Positions 11,933 to 25,400 of a DNA stretch of 64,000 nucleotides are shown one piece after another (position 1 is the first letter of the stretch; every line of letters starts with the position of its first letter). Position numbers and translations under genes: made by a program. The DNA is taken from the NCBI RefSeq assembly GCF_002443255.2, contig NW_019211454.1, positions 61,670,823 through 61,734,822 on the forward strand. The letters run 5' to 3'. The DNA comes from Varroa destructor (lineage: Eukaryota > Arthropoda > Arachnida > Mesostigmata > Varroidae). A model generated the notes under the pieces. The model was not told the DNA's origin. It did no database searches and saw nothing but the letters and a program-made list of their open reading frames with translations.

Positions 11933-14900
11933 TTGCTGCTGATGTTGTTGCTGTTGCCCCTGGGCCTGTTGCTGTTGTTGCTGCGCCTGCAATTGTGGCC
12001 CGTTGCTGTGACTCCTCCAATGCTGTGGAGAGCCGCCGGGTTCCCCGAGGTGAGGGTGTTGGTGGCTGTGCGAATGCTGATAAGGATGCTGGTGAACTGA
12101 TACGTGCTGCTGTTGCTTCAAAGTGTGCCCCCCTAACGTCGACTGGCTGGCCATCTTGACACGGCCCAGAGTGGCGCTGCCCGGCTGCACCATCGAACAC
12201 TTCGACAAGGTTCCAGTAGGTGCGATGACAGCTTGTCCTGAGCATGAAGTTTCGATTTCGACAGTTAGACAGGTCTGCTGCAAACAGACGAAATGCAGAC
12301 ACCACACACACGCACACACAAAATTCTAGCTAGAGTAGCTATTACTACCAGCGAGCCTGCACGGGACGGTCGCATTGCCTAGCCAATCGGTCCTGCAAAC
12401 ATCATATCGACACCATACGTACCCACCGTACGGAGTACATATAAAATAATAGATTACCGACAACCAGCCCGTATAATGACAAGCGGGCGTGCAGCGCTAA
12501 TCAACTATATGTACTGGTATCCTCTTCGCTGACATGTGCGGTGGCCCAGCAGAAGCAATGGCGATAGATAGAAGCACCGTCCGTCAACGTGCAGGAAAGC
12601 TTAGTCTAGCCAGAAAGAAGGTTAGAGAGCCGTTTGGAATATAGCATTCGCTAGTCTTTTGAACTACATTGAGTACGTATAAACATACCCGACTGCAAGC
12701 AGGTCTGCATGATGGCCTGCTGCTGGGCCGAATCAGCCTTGGCCATACAGCGTTTGTTGAGGTAGGGCATCTCATAGGTGCGATGCGTCTGGGGAATGTC
12801 ATAGCCAGTTGCGGCGAACATGCCCCCACCGGATCCTGTACCAGCCAGGACATCATTAGAAGCGCTACGTTCTCCCATGCCGCCCATACCAGGCGCCGGG
12901 TAGTAAATAGGCTCAGCGGTTTGTCGATTAACCGTCTGATAGATTCCGTCACATTTTGACTGCTCGTACATACTGCTGTCCCCTAATAAGTGCCAATAGA
13001 GATTAAATAACAACCAAACAAATATGAACCACCCATAGCTTTTCCTTTCCAGTATCGTTCTGAAACTATTGGAGACAGTCGATAGGCTTTCAGTATGACG
13101 TTACGTACCCTCTCCACTGGCAGTCTCATGGAAGGCCTTTTTTTTAGCAATAAAGCACACTGCTGCACAAAGAGCTGCGATAACGACGATGCAACTGAGA
13201 ATGGGCAGGGTGATGGTTAGGTGAGTGTATACACCAGGCGACACCACGCCACGGACTTCCGATCGCCGAGGGGGCAATTCTAAAAGTAACAAACAAAGCC
13301 GACATGAGCATAATTCATTTACATCTATAAGAACAAAAATATTGTCTTCTTCCTAGGTTTTGGGTTATCATTTCGGCATAGCAAGCCCAGTCGTTTGGTA
13401 ATGCCAGCTGCTTTCTGGCAGAGTTTATTTGATGCTCGTAATTGATACGCCAAATGAATATTTCGTGTGATATTTAGTAATTCTAGCGGGCCTTATTTCA
13501 GTGCTTATAAATATCATAGTTTGTTATCGCTTCGTTTAAAATGACTTTAGGTGCTCGACAAGCTTCATGGCTTTTCATTTATGTCACTTCTAAGTATTTA
13601 CACGTATGGGAATACGACGCATGCGACTGAAAAATCGCCCGATGGTTCTCCATAGAGCGCTCGCCAGCGGACAAGCGTTTCTCTAAGGCTAAACGAATCG
13701 GGCCCTTTTACTATCTACGTTCTTATTCTGTCCTAACAGTGTTACCATACTAATATCCCGTTACTTTATGGGCATACATTGATAGCTCTAACGGAACCAG
13801 TACAAAACAAAAGAGACTGTTTTGTTTAGCTTACTAGTAGATCCTTTCGCTCAACGATAAGGCTCTATATCAACGAATCCTGAATAGCAGCTTTTTTAAA
13901 GGCCACGCTCCTGTGCGGCGGAGAGTGTCGCGCTGGAAGATCGATAGGATTGCTGGACCAACTGCCTTACCACATGGGTCGGCTTTGATTAGTACATTAA
14001 CAGCGCTTGCACCAGCGATTGCCCAAACATAGCCGTTTCACGAAACTACAATTAAGTGTATGATGCTAACTAACTACACTAAGTGCTTTGTAGAAGATCA
14101 GATAAAACGCTTGTGTTGTTCTGAAAAGCGTAAGGTTTTCCCCTGTTTTTTCAGAAGATGAAAGGGATCAAATTAAAAAAATGCGTAAATATATATGGTA
14201 CTTCGGAGACGTGTACACTTGATAGTTATAAAACTAGAAGGAAAATAGGACAAAGAATATGAAGGAAAATCAGTCATTCATTACTTCAGTGTTCTAAGAG
14301 CAAACAGCAATGAAATGAGTATCAACCGGCTTAAGGCGGCAAGGACCAAATACATTGCGTCTCTGCTAATCGTGGTAGTTCCAGACGAACGTAGCTATAG
14401 ATCGCCCGAAAAAAACGGCACTCAGCATGTAAAGTGAAAAGAGAAATTATGCTGACCCATGTTAGGTGCCGGAACTTGAATCTTACTCGTATTTTGTATA
14501 ATGTGTCCACATGTGTTAAATGTATCGTGTATGAGGCGAGAACCTCCTAGATTCTTTTGATATCTACTTAGGGAAATCTGTATAAACATCTTCCGTCACA
14601 GTCGTACGTTTTCTATTGATAAGTATCTTTAAGAACCGGAATAATGGTTTAGTCGAACGGTCTTCACGGCACTGGCGTATGGCTAGTTGAGAATGGATTG
14701 TAGTGATCGCTGTTAATAATCCACGAAAATAGAAGTACGACCGTCGCCACATCTGTGCCTCTCTTAACATTATCGTCTACAGGGTTGCGTGACACTTTTT
14801 AACACCTCGTATATATATATAATCTGTCCTATAAAAATCACTATTGCTATCGTGAAGGGTAGCTTAAAAAGAAGCGTAGAAAAATGAATTGAAGGACTCG

Positions 14901-17900
14901 AATCGTGGGCGAATACTGCGGCAACGAATCGAGTGTTTACATCTAAATAAAGTCAAGCGTACCTCCGTTAAGTGTGAGCGTCGCAAAACTGAGCTCCACT
15001 TGAGTTTCACCCGCATCATTATGGGCCGACATGAGTAAATTATACCACGACCCAGGCTGCAGTTCACCGATGGTTACTTGACTGCTTAGATGCTGGCCAG
15101 CTTGTGGCATAAGTACGTTATTCGAATACAGTATCCAGTCCCGTTTGCCCTCCTCTTTGTACTGGACAACGAAGTACGAAATTGGACAGCCATTATGACC
15201 CCATGCGTCGAGGTGGAGCTGGACAGATGTTGAATTTGTAGCAAGGAGCAGCTGCTCCTCTGGCAAAGTGGCACCTAAGAATGTGAAAACAAATATGTGT
15301 GATAAATGCAATACACTGAGTTGTAAACTTTGAAACGTTACGTTACGCGGGAAGAAAAGCAATGAATGAATGAATGTCGCCAGTAGAAGCAGACGCTTTA
15401 GCTCGGTCGGATAGGGGTAATTTTGCCTAATTAGTACGGCAGGATCCTGCTAATACAGTCCATATATAAAGTTCAACCTAGAATATGTATCAACTATGCT
15501 GTCAATCTAAATGATAGTGCACGTTCTGCTGATTCCGAAATACACGGGACCGCGTTCGCAAGCGTTGGTGCCTTAATACCAGGTGTGTTTTTAGAGACAT
15601 CGAGGAAGACTACATCCATCAAAAGGCCTCAATTGACGTTAAGCAAAAGCACACAGTTCATATATTGAGCACATAGCGGTCAGTTATGGGAAACTAATTC
15701 AAGCTAGATATAAAAGAGCATTTTTTTTTTATATCATTGTGCGATCTTTTCTCTAACGAAGCTAAGTATGTATGCTATCGCTTCATCGAGCTGACCTTAC
15801 AGGTTGCACTATTGGCGGTAAAGCTGAATGACGTATAAGATTGAGAGTTCGTATACTGTGTGTTCTGTTTCTACATTTCATCACTAAGGAACGCATTTCA
15901 GTCTGGACATTGATTACGGCACAATGCAATGATAATTAGCCATTCTGCGTATGTGAGTTGTCTACTCAGTAAGTCTGACCCTCCGTCCGTTGAGGTGGTT
16001 GAAGACGACTTCGGCATTCGAGGCCAATGCGGTACTTGTAAGGACCCGATCGACAACGGGTGTGTAGATGAGTATAAATAATAATAATAATAATCGTGAT
16101 GCCACATTAGATTCCTACAGTTTTGTGAAGTATAAGTACCATATATCCATAGGGTATTCATATGTTGAATGTTCGGCATATGTTTCCACTAACGTTCAAT
16201 ACTATAGGAACGAACGACGAAAAGGCGGCCTGTACGCTATTGTGCTTGTGAGATACTCACGTCCTCCGTTGGTTCGCGTCGAAATAGTACTTCCCTCGGG
16301 GCCTTTGCCGGCCGAGTTGCTGGCTCTCATATATATATGATACTGGGTGCCACAACGCAGCTCCGTTAACGTGAAACTTCTTCGTTCGCCCGTGATCGCC
16401 ACTTCGTGCCATTCCTCATTGTCAGCTCGGTAGTAGATATAATAGCCTGTTAAATAAGCAACAGCTTTGTAGTACGGGCGTTAAAAAAGATGTCTATAGA
16501 GTCGTTGAACAGACGAACAAAACGGCAATACCGGCACAGTAGGACATACGTCTAGCGAGAGGGCGCCATGATGAAGAATTTATTTCTATTGATTTCAAAA
16601 ATAAGAGGCATCGCCTTCGATAGCAACCGAACATCCTATTACAGTCTGCCGTCTGCTCGTAGCATTGGAAAACATAGCCGATGCCTTTTAGTTTATGTAA
16701 GAAATCTTTCATTTTATGTACGAGCCTACAGAATAAATATAAAGCATAGGTGTCCTAGCTCGTCACACCTCGAATAGGCCCAGCTTCAGGTTGATTGGAT
16801 CGTTCGGCGTCTTCCCAAGAGATGGTAATCGATTTTGATGTTGTCGAGGTCACTGTCACCTTTGGCGGATTTGGTGGATCTGCAAAGCAGAAGAGAAAAA
16901 TAATTTACAAGATAGCCTTCATCCGAATTAAACTCAAATTATACAAAACATATATTTATTATATTGTCTATGGTGAGGGGCTGGCTACGAAGCACGCTTT
17001 TTGCCGACATTGGATCATTAGTGCAAAGAAGTCGACTTGAGTTACATTATCGTAAAATGTGTATAGCGTCCAACGTGTCTGCTACCTATTATTAAGAAAT
17101 CGATTTGTTTCAAAGTATAGAAGAGTTAGTTCAGCTAGAGTAGGTTCAGAGAGCTGGTTAGGAGCAGACACGGAATAAAACGCTTAAGCTAGCTACTTGG
17201 CGGAGAAATATTTCTTTCTGAGGAACTCAGTAACATTGTACTGTATATATATTATGGGTGTATATTATATTATAACATGAGAGATTATATTATGAGTTTT
17301 ATTCACCTATGTCCCGTTTTGCTTGAAGGTCCTTGAAATGTACGTTTCCTACCTATCCCTTTAAGGTAGCCGCTTAAGACTTTAGAATATTTCTTTGATT
17401 TATGGCTAGTTAAGTATTTTTACGAAATCTGTGCAGGTTAATTGCTACCTTAAATACTACGGTTCTTAAACGTGAGTACTATTTAATTGGTATCGCTCGT
17501 ACCTAGCGCCGTTCTAACAAAACAACGAAAAACAATGGAAGATTATGATTTTTAAAAAAGGGGGCAGGATTCAAACCAATATGTTAATGAGGCCTCTTAA
17601 AATGCAGCTGAAACCTGTACAGAAGATTGCCCACCGATAATTTCTTAATGACGAAAACGGCCAGCGTCCATTTTGTCGATGGTCTGCTTTGCTATCAGTC
17701 TTCCCCATGTACCGTCGTGCTGTAAAGTATTTTCGCTGGAAGAATCTTTGCAAACAGCCATGGGAGGGCTTTCTTTGATGTGATCAAATCACCAAAGATT
17801 TAGATCATGTTGCTTTGATTCTTAACTTAGCACAAATTGTGTTTACATATGTCCAGTTGTTCTATATAGAGTAGAACCACAAAACACAGCGAATATTCCG

Positions 17901-20900
17901 CGTTTGTAGTTATTTTTATCCTCAAAAACATATATTTAATTTTGAGAGTTCATTTGAATTTGTTGACTGATTCATATTTCATCATCTAAAGTGGATAACA
18001 TATGGACGTCGTGCAGGGCAGATATCTGCCTTTCAATTATTAGGAAATTGTTTGCAAAGATATTGTGTGTATTGTTATTTAACTGGCTTAATTCGAATTT
18101 AGCAGGTCGACATGTTTGCTTTCGTCACAAAAGCTCAGGACGAGCTTTGCACTACTGTTGATGTTAATCGTGAAACATTAAACACAGCATAAATACAGGC
18201 TTGTAAAAAAAAACATCCCGTATATTAGTTCGTAACGAAACGACGTTAAACATGACGGCATCGTTTATGCGAATGTATTCGTATTTCGGTCAGGGCTATT
18301 TTAGCTTACCAAACTCCAGAGTTTTGACTTTAAAGTTGGCGCTCGATGGCCCAGCTCCTTTAGCGTTGAATGGCTGTACGTGAATAGTGTACTCGGTGTT
18401 CTTCCGCAGTCCGTCCAGTTCAAATGTAACTCGCGGCTTCAAGTATTCAGGTAATAAGCTGAACGTCTTGAAATTATACTGTGGGTTGGTGTTCTGATCG
18501 AGTGCGGCTATTCGATAACCGATGTAATACCCCTCTACTTTGCCTTCATCTTCTGTACCATGCGGCGTCTGCAAAAATTGTCATAGCAACTTCGTTATGA
18601 CTCAAGTCGAACCATATCACTATATTACGATATCCCTCGTATATCCACGTACGTACTAAGAAGAGTAATGATGAAAACGTAAATATTAAGCGCGGAATTA
18701 ACTCATGGGGTATTGTTTACAACACGCTGTTCGCTTGTCTTTCACCGCCTTCTGTTCTCTACAGTATACGGCTACAAGAGACGAAATTAGCACTGCGACA
18801 TACCCAGACAACAGGAATCATGATTTAAGGCTGGGCAAGATCACGTTGCTTTCCAGAGCCCCACCAGCCCCAATGCACAGCCCCTTAACCTGATGACCAC
18901 TGCCTAGTCGCTCGGCATCTCTCTTAGCGTTTTCAGACCAAGAGTTATGGAAGCGTTTTGGGTTGTCGGCGAGCGGAGCCGTCGATGGAATCCCAGGCTA
19001 TCTGCCGCCGAGACTTGTGGAAGGCTCGACAGAAGAAGCTTTGTTCTGCTGCCTACTTATAACAACCGTTACGGCAGGCCATCATGCCGGTCGAGCAAGC
19101 GACAGCCCAGGACCCAACGACCTCGTTTCTATTCTGGATTATGTTACGCCCCGCAACATTCACTCACTCTCCCAGAACTGTTTCACGCACTACGGTCAGT
19201 AGCGTAAACACGGAGCTATCGACTCGAAGGCAACGAAACAATTTGTAGAAACACGCATTCGCACATAATGCCCGATAGCGCTCGTCGCCATGAAGCGCCA
19301 CTGGAATTGGCGAAAGACGTAAGGGTCTGCCAAAGATAATATTGTCCAGTCATTACGACTCGGGAAGGGATATTATATGTGCTCTGAGCAAAATCCCTAT
19401 GCACTGTTGTCACCGCCAATGGGTTGTAAATAAGATTAAGAGAAAACGAATTAATTGTGCAATGTGTATGTGCACGTATATATGTTTAAGTTGCGTTCGG
19501 TACGGTTTTGTTCTGGCAAGCAAAAATTGAAGTAGTCATTGCGCGTCTGGATACTTGTGAACTTCGCCAATTCTAGCTGGTTCTACACGGGCTGCTTTAT
19601 ATCCATATGACCGCGGTCCCATCAAACGAACAAAGCACCGGCAGGCAATTTCTCTTCCCTTCTCCTAATACATGCCTGTTTGGTTTATAAGCTTTCTCTG
19701 ATATCGTAGCTAAGGCTGAAGGGAACGAGAATCCGTGCAACTTCAGCTAGCGCCCGCTCTTGTAAATAATCGTCTGACCGCCTCGATACTGCCTTCCACC
19801 GCTGGTCGGGTTGAAGACAAATACGGGTCGATCGGTACATGCGGCTCGAGCAACAAGTAACGCAACAAATTTCTACGACCTGCTCGCTTTCGGCTCTCCT
19901 TGCAAAAAAAAGAATACGAAACGTGCACTACGAATGAACCCTTGCAAAGGCAACTTTAGTACACAAGATGAAGTGTGCGGGTGAAGTCTCGCACGTTTCC
20001 CACAAGTGAAGACTGTACGGTTTAGGTACTAAAGGAATGAGTAGTTCACCTTGTCCATAAAAGGAAGAACGAGCCTGAAGGAGAAATTGTGTGATCACCT
20101 TCAGCTTGGACTGCCCTGTTTAGCCAAGCACATGACGACAAGAGCCACTCGACCGATCCTTGTAGGCCACTACAAAAAACACCACAACCAAAGAGTCACC
20201 ATTGACAAAAGCATCGCTTCTCCCCCCCCCCCCCGTATCTCTTGCGATTCACACCCCTTGTTCGTTTGTTGGCATCTAACAATTGCACGTGTTTTGCTTC
20301 TTTTGTCACGCTCATCTCAAGCGCTCCGTTCTTTTGGCTGGGAGTTGGTAGGTATGCCTCTGCGCGTGGCATATCTTTTCTTCTGTGTTACTTACCGCTG
20401 AGAAATCGTATATACATGTAAGGGGGTTTCTGCTATGACATGAAATACATCTACATTACGGTTTATTTACTAGGAATTCTAATGTAAGTGAGGTTCTATA
20501 GAATGGAGGAACCCATTGTACTTTTGTGGAAGACAAGACAACTATTACGCTTTTGCTGCACTAAAGGACACCGATTACCAGTTTTTAAAAACGAAAAATG
20601 TTAAGGACACATTGTTTTTAAAACGTTCTATCACATAATGCTATTACTAACCGCATGCAGCACAATTTTTTTATAGCTATTAGGATACGAAACGGCCGCA
20701 TTGCACGAGACTGAACAAATCATGTGATAAAGAGAACACTACGTGACTTGTAATTAATGTGATACCTAAGTACGATAGTTTGAAAGCTCTGTTCCTAGGT
20801 GATCATATACTCCTTATGAGTCCCATAGGTGGGTATTGAACAAATCATTGTCCGGCTAACCCTAGTAAGGTAAAAAATCCTTTAGTATTCCAGCTCTATC

Positions 20901-22372
20901 GTAATTTTTTCATTATATCACGGAACAAAGACACCGTAGCTTCGCTCCTTTAAGTCTAACATCTTATTCTTTCTATGTACACAATCTTTCGGAAGCATTA
21001 TGTAGGGTTGTTTGGGACAGAATTTTCAGCGGCAGTTTTAATTAGGGGGCGAGCTGTATAAAGCAATAGTACTCCTTGCTACATTATAGATTTAAATTAG
21101 TGTACATACATCAAACGAGATGGAAATTGCATGTGTGTTGAGCGCTTGTAACTTTACGGTCTGCGGCGGCATTCGTGGAGCTGAAAACATAAGTTAGGTA
21201 TTGAAATACCTTAGTAGAATTATTTGTATTATTTTTTCGCTTGGCTGCTTCAGTCCTCTAGTTTTGTTGTCTATGATGGAACTTACTATAAGAGTCTCTA
21301 AGTAACTTCCAACAAAATAAAGAAGTAAATTTTCCATGGCTTTAAGAGCTCTCACAAGGCCTCTGCTGATCTTGAGCGAATCGTAACTACATAGGAAGAT
21401 CGGCAATAGAGCATAAACTTGTGAAATACATCCTTGCTTCGATTCCTATCTACCTATTAATGGGCTTAACCCTATTAGTTTTTTGGAAGAGCTCAACTTA
21501 CGTTCCTCCGAAGTAACAATCTCGTACTCATTGCTAAATTCGCTGACGCCAAACATGTTCTGGCAGCGTACCTTAAACCAGTATTTTGTTGTAGGTTTAA
21601 GACCTCGGATTGTGGCTTGCCGTTCATCGCCGCCTACCGTGGCCGAATCATGCCACAATCCGTTATCGGAACGCCACTGTACTGTACATTGAGAAATGGC
21701 GGCGTTTCCGCTAAAGGGTAGTTTCCACAACAGTTGAATCTGTCGAGAACCTAATTCCTTTACTTCTAATGACGTCGGTGCATCCGGTGCATCTGAAAAT
21801 GCCAGAATATAATCAAATATTATTAAGCTGATTGGATTTTGGGGCAAGCAAAGCCCAAAAAATATATTTCAAACGATTATGCGTTTTGACAATACAATTA
21901 CCATAAGTGAGCCAGACAACATTTATCCAGTCAAAAAACAAGCCACATTTCTGGCTCTTCAGCTGTTTGCATGATCTTTATCATTTAGTTTTTTTGAAAA
22001 TGGCACATCCCTGCACGATTTGTATTTGTGCTGAGTACGCGTAACAACAATACACTAAGAAATCTCCATTCAGTATGGCCGCTCCTGTTACGAAAGATCA
22101 ACTTGCTTATGACTGAAACCAATGCATCTGTCATTGCATGCCCCACCGACCCCCGCTCACGACCGAGAGCCCAGCAACAGAGTAGCTTACTAAACTCCAC
22201 AGGAAAAATCAGCGAAAGTAGAGATATATTAGTGAAATTGAGGCCGCGTGAGGCCCATTAGTTGACGATCCGGATTCGATACACGGACCAGTCATTTCCT
22301 TTAGTGTAGAGCCAGCTGGCGCCGCCGTCATCTAGACAACGAAAAAGCATACTAGCACCATTATTATTATTA

Positions 22373-22408
<36 letters not shown>

Positions 22409-25400
22409 GATACGAACTTGATAATGACATATGTGTTTTGTTAAATAGCAGTGACAAACAATGTAAGAGGGTTCCGAAAATGACACCTGTGTTAGTGACG
22501 TACCTCAGTGAAACCTGCTTCCCATTATCACTTAGCTAGCCTAGTAACCAAAACCTTATTACTGCGTTTTCGTGTATTGCTCGAGATCAAGCACAATTTC
22601 ATGCAGACGAGCACTATTGAAATTGATCTAAAACAAATATATGGATTGTTCTTAAGGCAGAGTACAGAAGGTACTCGTGTGAGTGAACAAACTATTGGAT
22701 AAGTTAATAGTTCTATAAACAGCTGTTGTGGCGAAGGGGAACTTTTCACCGTTAGTTTCAGGTTTCGAAGTTTTGGTTTCTTGTTCAGCCTTTACTCCCT
22801 TTGTTTCTTTCTTCGGAGCCGTAACTTGACAACATTCCAAATAAGCGATCTCCCATGCTGAGCCAGCCTTCACCGCTCATGTGGCACCTTTCGGAGGTGC
22901 ACTATTTGGAAAATTGTTGATTTTACCACCTTTCGACGGACCGACCTCTCGTTCAAAGTGTTTTGGAAATGACACAACGTGCGCTACGATGTTGCTTCCA
23001 GCTGCCGCCAATATAGTGGAAATAGCAGCAGAGAGTGGTCTGAGAACGCGATCGCGGAGCAGAGGTTGAGTTCGCTCCGGAGATTCCAATGCACGAATAT
23101 AAGGCATAAGCGCCCGAAGTCGTGGTTTGGCTGATTTAGGTAATTGTAACTGTTTTCCGATACGCGATTGGAATTACGTGCCAGGCCGATTTCCCATTAC
23201 GCTTGGTAGTGCCAGTATGAGCGGCAAAGTCCAGATTCTACCGCACTAGCCTGCCGATATGTGCCAGTACGGAACATGTACCGGTTCTGATAAGCCTTTA
23301 CTTGCCAGAGGGTGCAGTGGGCTGCGTCGGGAATGTGTGACCCGGGTTTAGCTAGATCCAGGTGTGCCCCTATTCGCAGAAGCTCCAGTCCAAAGACAAA
23401 GTCACTACGTAGTTCCAGAAATTAGATGAACCCTTAGTAAGATCGAGACTTCTAGAGAGCAAGAGGCGGGAGGACATACGAGCCCAGATAACAACGGCCC
23501 ATTGACGACGACAGATTTATGTTAGTACTGCTTGCTCTATAGCTGCCCTTTCTTCGGTTCAGTCGTGTAGTCCACTTGCAGGTGGCAATATCATTATAAG
23601 TAGACTATGTATTTCAAGGCGTAGTGTATAATATCTATTCGTTATGTTTTAGAGTCCACCCTTCCCGCTGAACATGAGACAGATAATCCGATATTATTAT
23701 CTAGTAGGTACATGCGTCTTACAGTCATTCTAAAATATCGCAAAAATGCCGCAAAACATTACATTATTACACAGTTAAGCTAAAAAATAAACTTAATTAA
23801 GGTTAGAAGGTTTGCTAATATTTGACGAAAGCGCCATATCACACGAAATTCGTCACGAACACCGTTAATATAAGCAATATATTAAAAATAGCAAGTTACC
23901 CACTTACGTTCAGTTATCATGTATTGGTATACATCTTGGACTTAACTAGAGTGAGTGTTTTTGTTATCCACTGAATCAAGTTCATAACTATTAGTTCGAA
24001 ACCTATAGGGAATAAAGCCAGCTTTTCATCATGTCTTTCTATATACTATCTTAACAAACTTAATTATATGCAACATATGCAAGTTTACCCTTCGTGCATT
24101 GACGTTAGTCACCCATTAGCAGTGTATATGATAAGAGTTAAAAAATGGATTTATATAAGGGTCCCGCTGGAGTGACCGAGATTAAATTTGTCAAAATGTC
24201 AAGGAAGGACTCAGCGCGAGTTTCTCGATACGGTAAGACTAATAAGCGCACACCCCAAGATTATAGCGGGTTTTTTAGTCAAGGGCAGCAGTTAGCGACC
24301 GGGCCTATCGAATTCCTGCAGACCGTTCTAAAACTGTATTCTTAATAATACGGTTTATCTACAGTGACTATACCATTTATCCACAGATTATATCGTAGTC
24401 GTCTGCCAGAATAAAGATGCAGAAATGCCTTTTTTTTTTTTTGAAAAACTAGTACTAGATAAGTTGCATCGACTGGTTAGATAGGACACTACATGATACG
24501 TTTCCTCATGCATTTCATGCGGCACTATTATTGTTTTTTGAAAAGCTCCATGAAGTTAAGGAAACAACCTAGACAGCTGAGGGGTCTCATGGAAAACATA
24601 TATTATTTATATACGCATGGCTCATTCTACTCGGTGTTGCCCAGTAATACAAAAATCAATATAATCACTTGAATATACTGAACTTAATCAATGGCGCCTT
24701 AACTATTATTTTTAGTTAATCACCTTTAATTGTTCGAATTCTGTAATCTCAAAATCAGTCCAATTTACCTTGTACGATTAGGCGAACGCTAGTGCTATCT
24801 GTGCCGTAATCATTGCTAGCCTGGCACGTAAACACAGCGTTGTCTGAACGTTCAACAGATGAAACAGTTACTTGGGATAGAGAAAAGTTACCGAGACGAT
24901 CTGTCATCGTCTGTGCATATCGAGCATGCCTTCCGAGATCGACGGGCTGGCCATCCTTAAACCAGTGGAACGTTATCGGCGAATCGCCTTTAACCTTACA
25001 TTCAAGAACAGCCGATGAGCCGCGCTTCGCAGAGATGCGGCTTTGTTTCGAATCAAACTGAGGAGCGCCTGTAATAGGACAAATTATATAACAACATCAC
25101 CGTACTAGAGTAGATATAGTAATATTTGTAATAGAACATCACAGATTACTCGCTAATAGTAAAATAAGAGATCCTATGTAGTATTCTAATCACAGGACAT
25201 ATGTAGTTAGGTGAAAAGACATGTCATCCAATCCCCCTCAGGCTTACATAGATGAAGTGGTTATTTTAGATGTTGACGAAAGGCAAACGTTTAGTGTCTG
25301 ACCAACGTCTGTAAATGGCCGTACATTTTTAAAGTATGACGCGTATGCAATATACGTTGCGCCCTCTATATTTCGAGTGCAGCCATAAATAAATCATGGC

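Larger units (their letters stand above)
21793..24768 (-). other. Intron between Ig9 and FNIII-1
   Basis: About 3 kb. It contains the (GA)n tract at 22,376-22,403 and the coding-like relic at 22,652-23,421 described separately. No Dscam exon is seen inside it. Confidence 0.6.

Noticed and set aside
11705..12159. Long plus-strand open frames rich in Leu, Ala and Val opposite the polyglutamine exon
   Set aside because: They are antisense shadows of the CAG/CAA repeat; the minus strand has phase-matched Dscam coding.
16880..18309. Search for FNIII-3, FNIII-4 or Ig10 exons
   Set aside because: No W/Y/C spacing typical of either fold and no paired splice sites around open frames.
18947..19207. 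Overlapping plus-strand frames with protein-like composition
   Set aside because: No family resemblance and both overlapping frames are equally open, so neither can be preferred.
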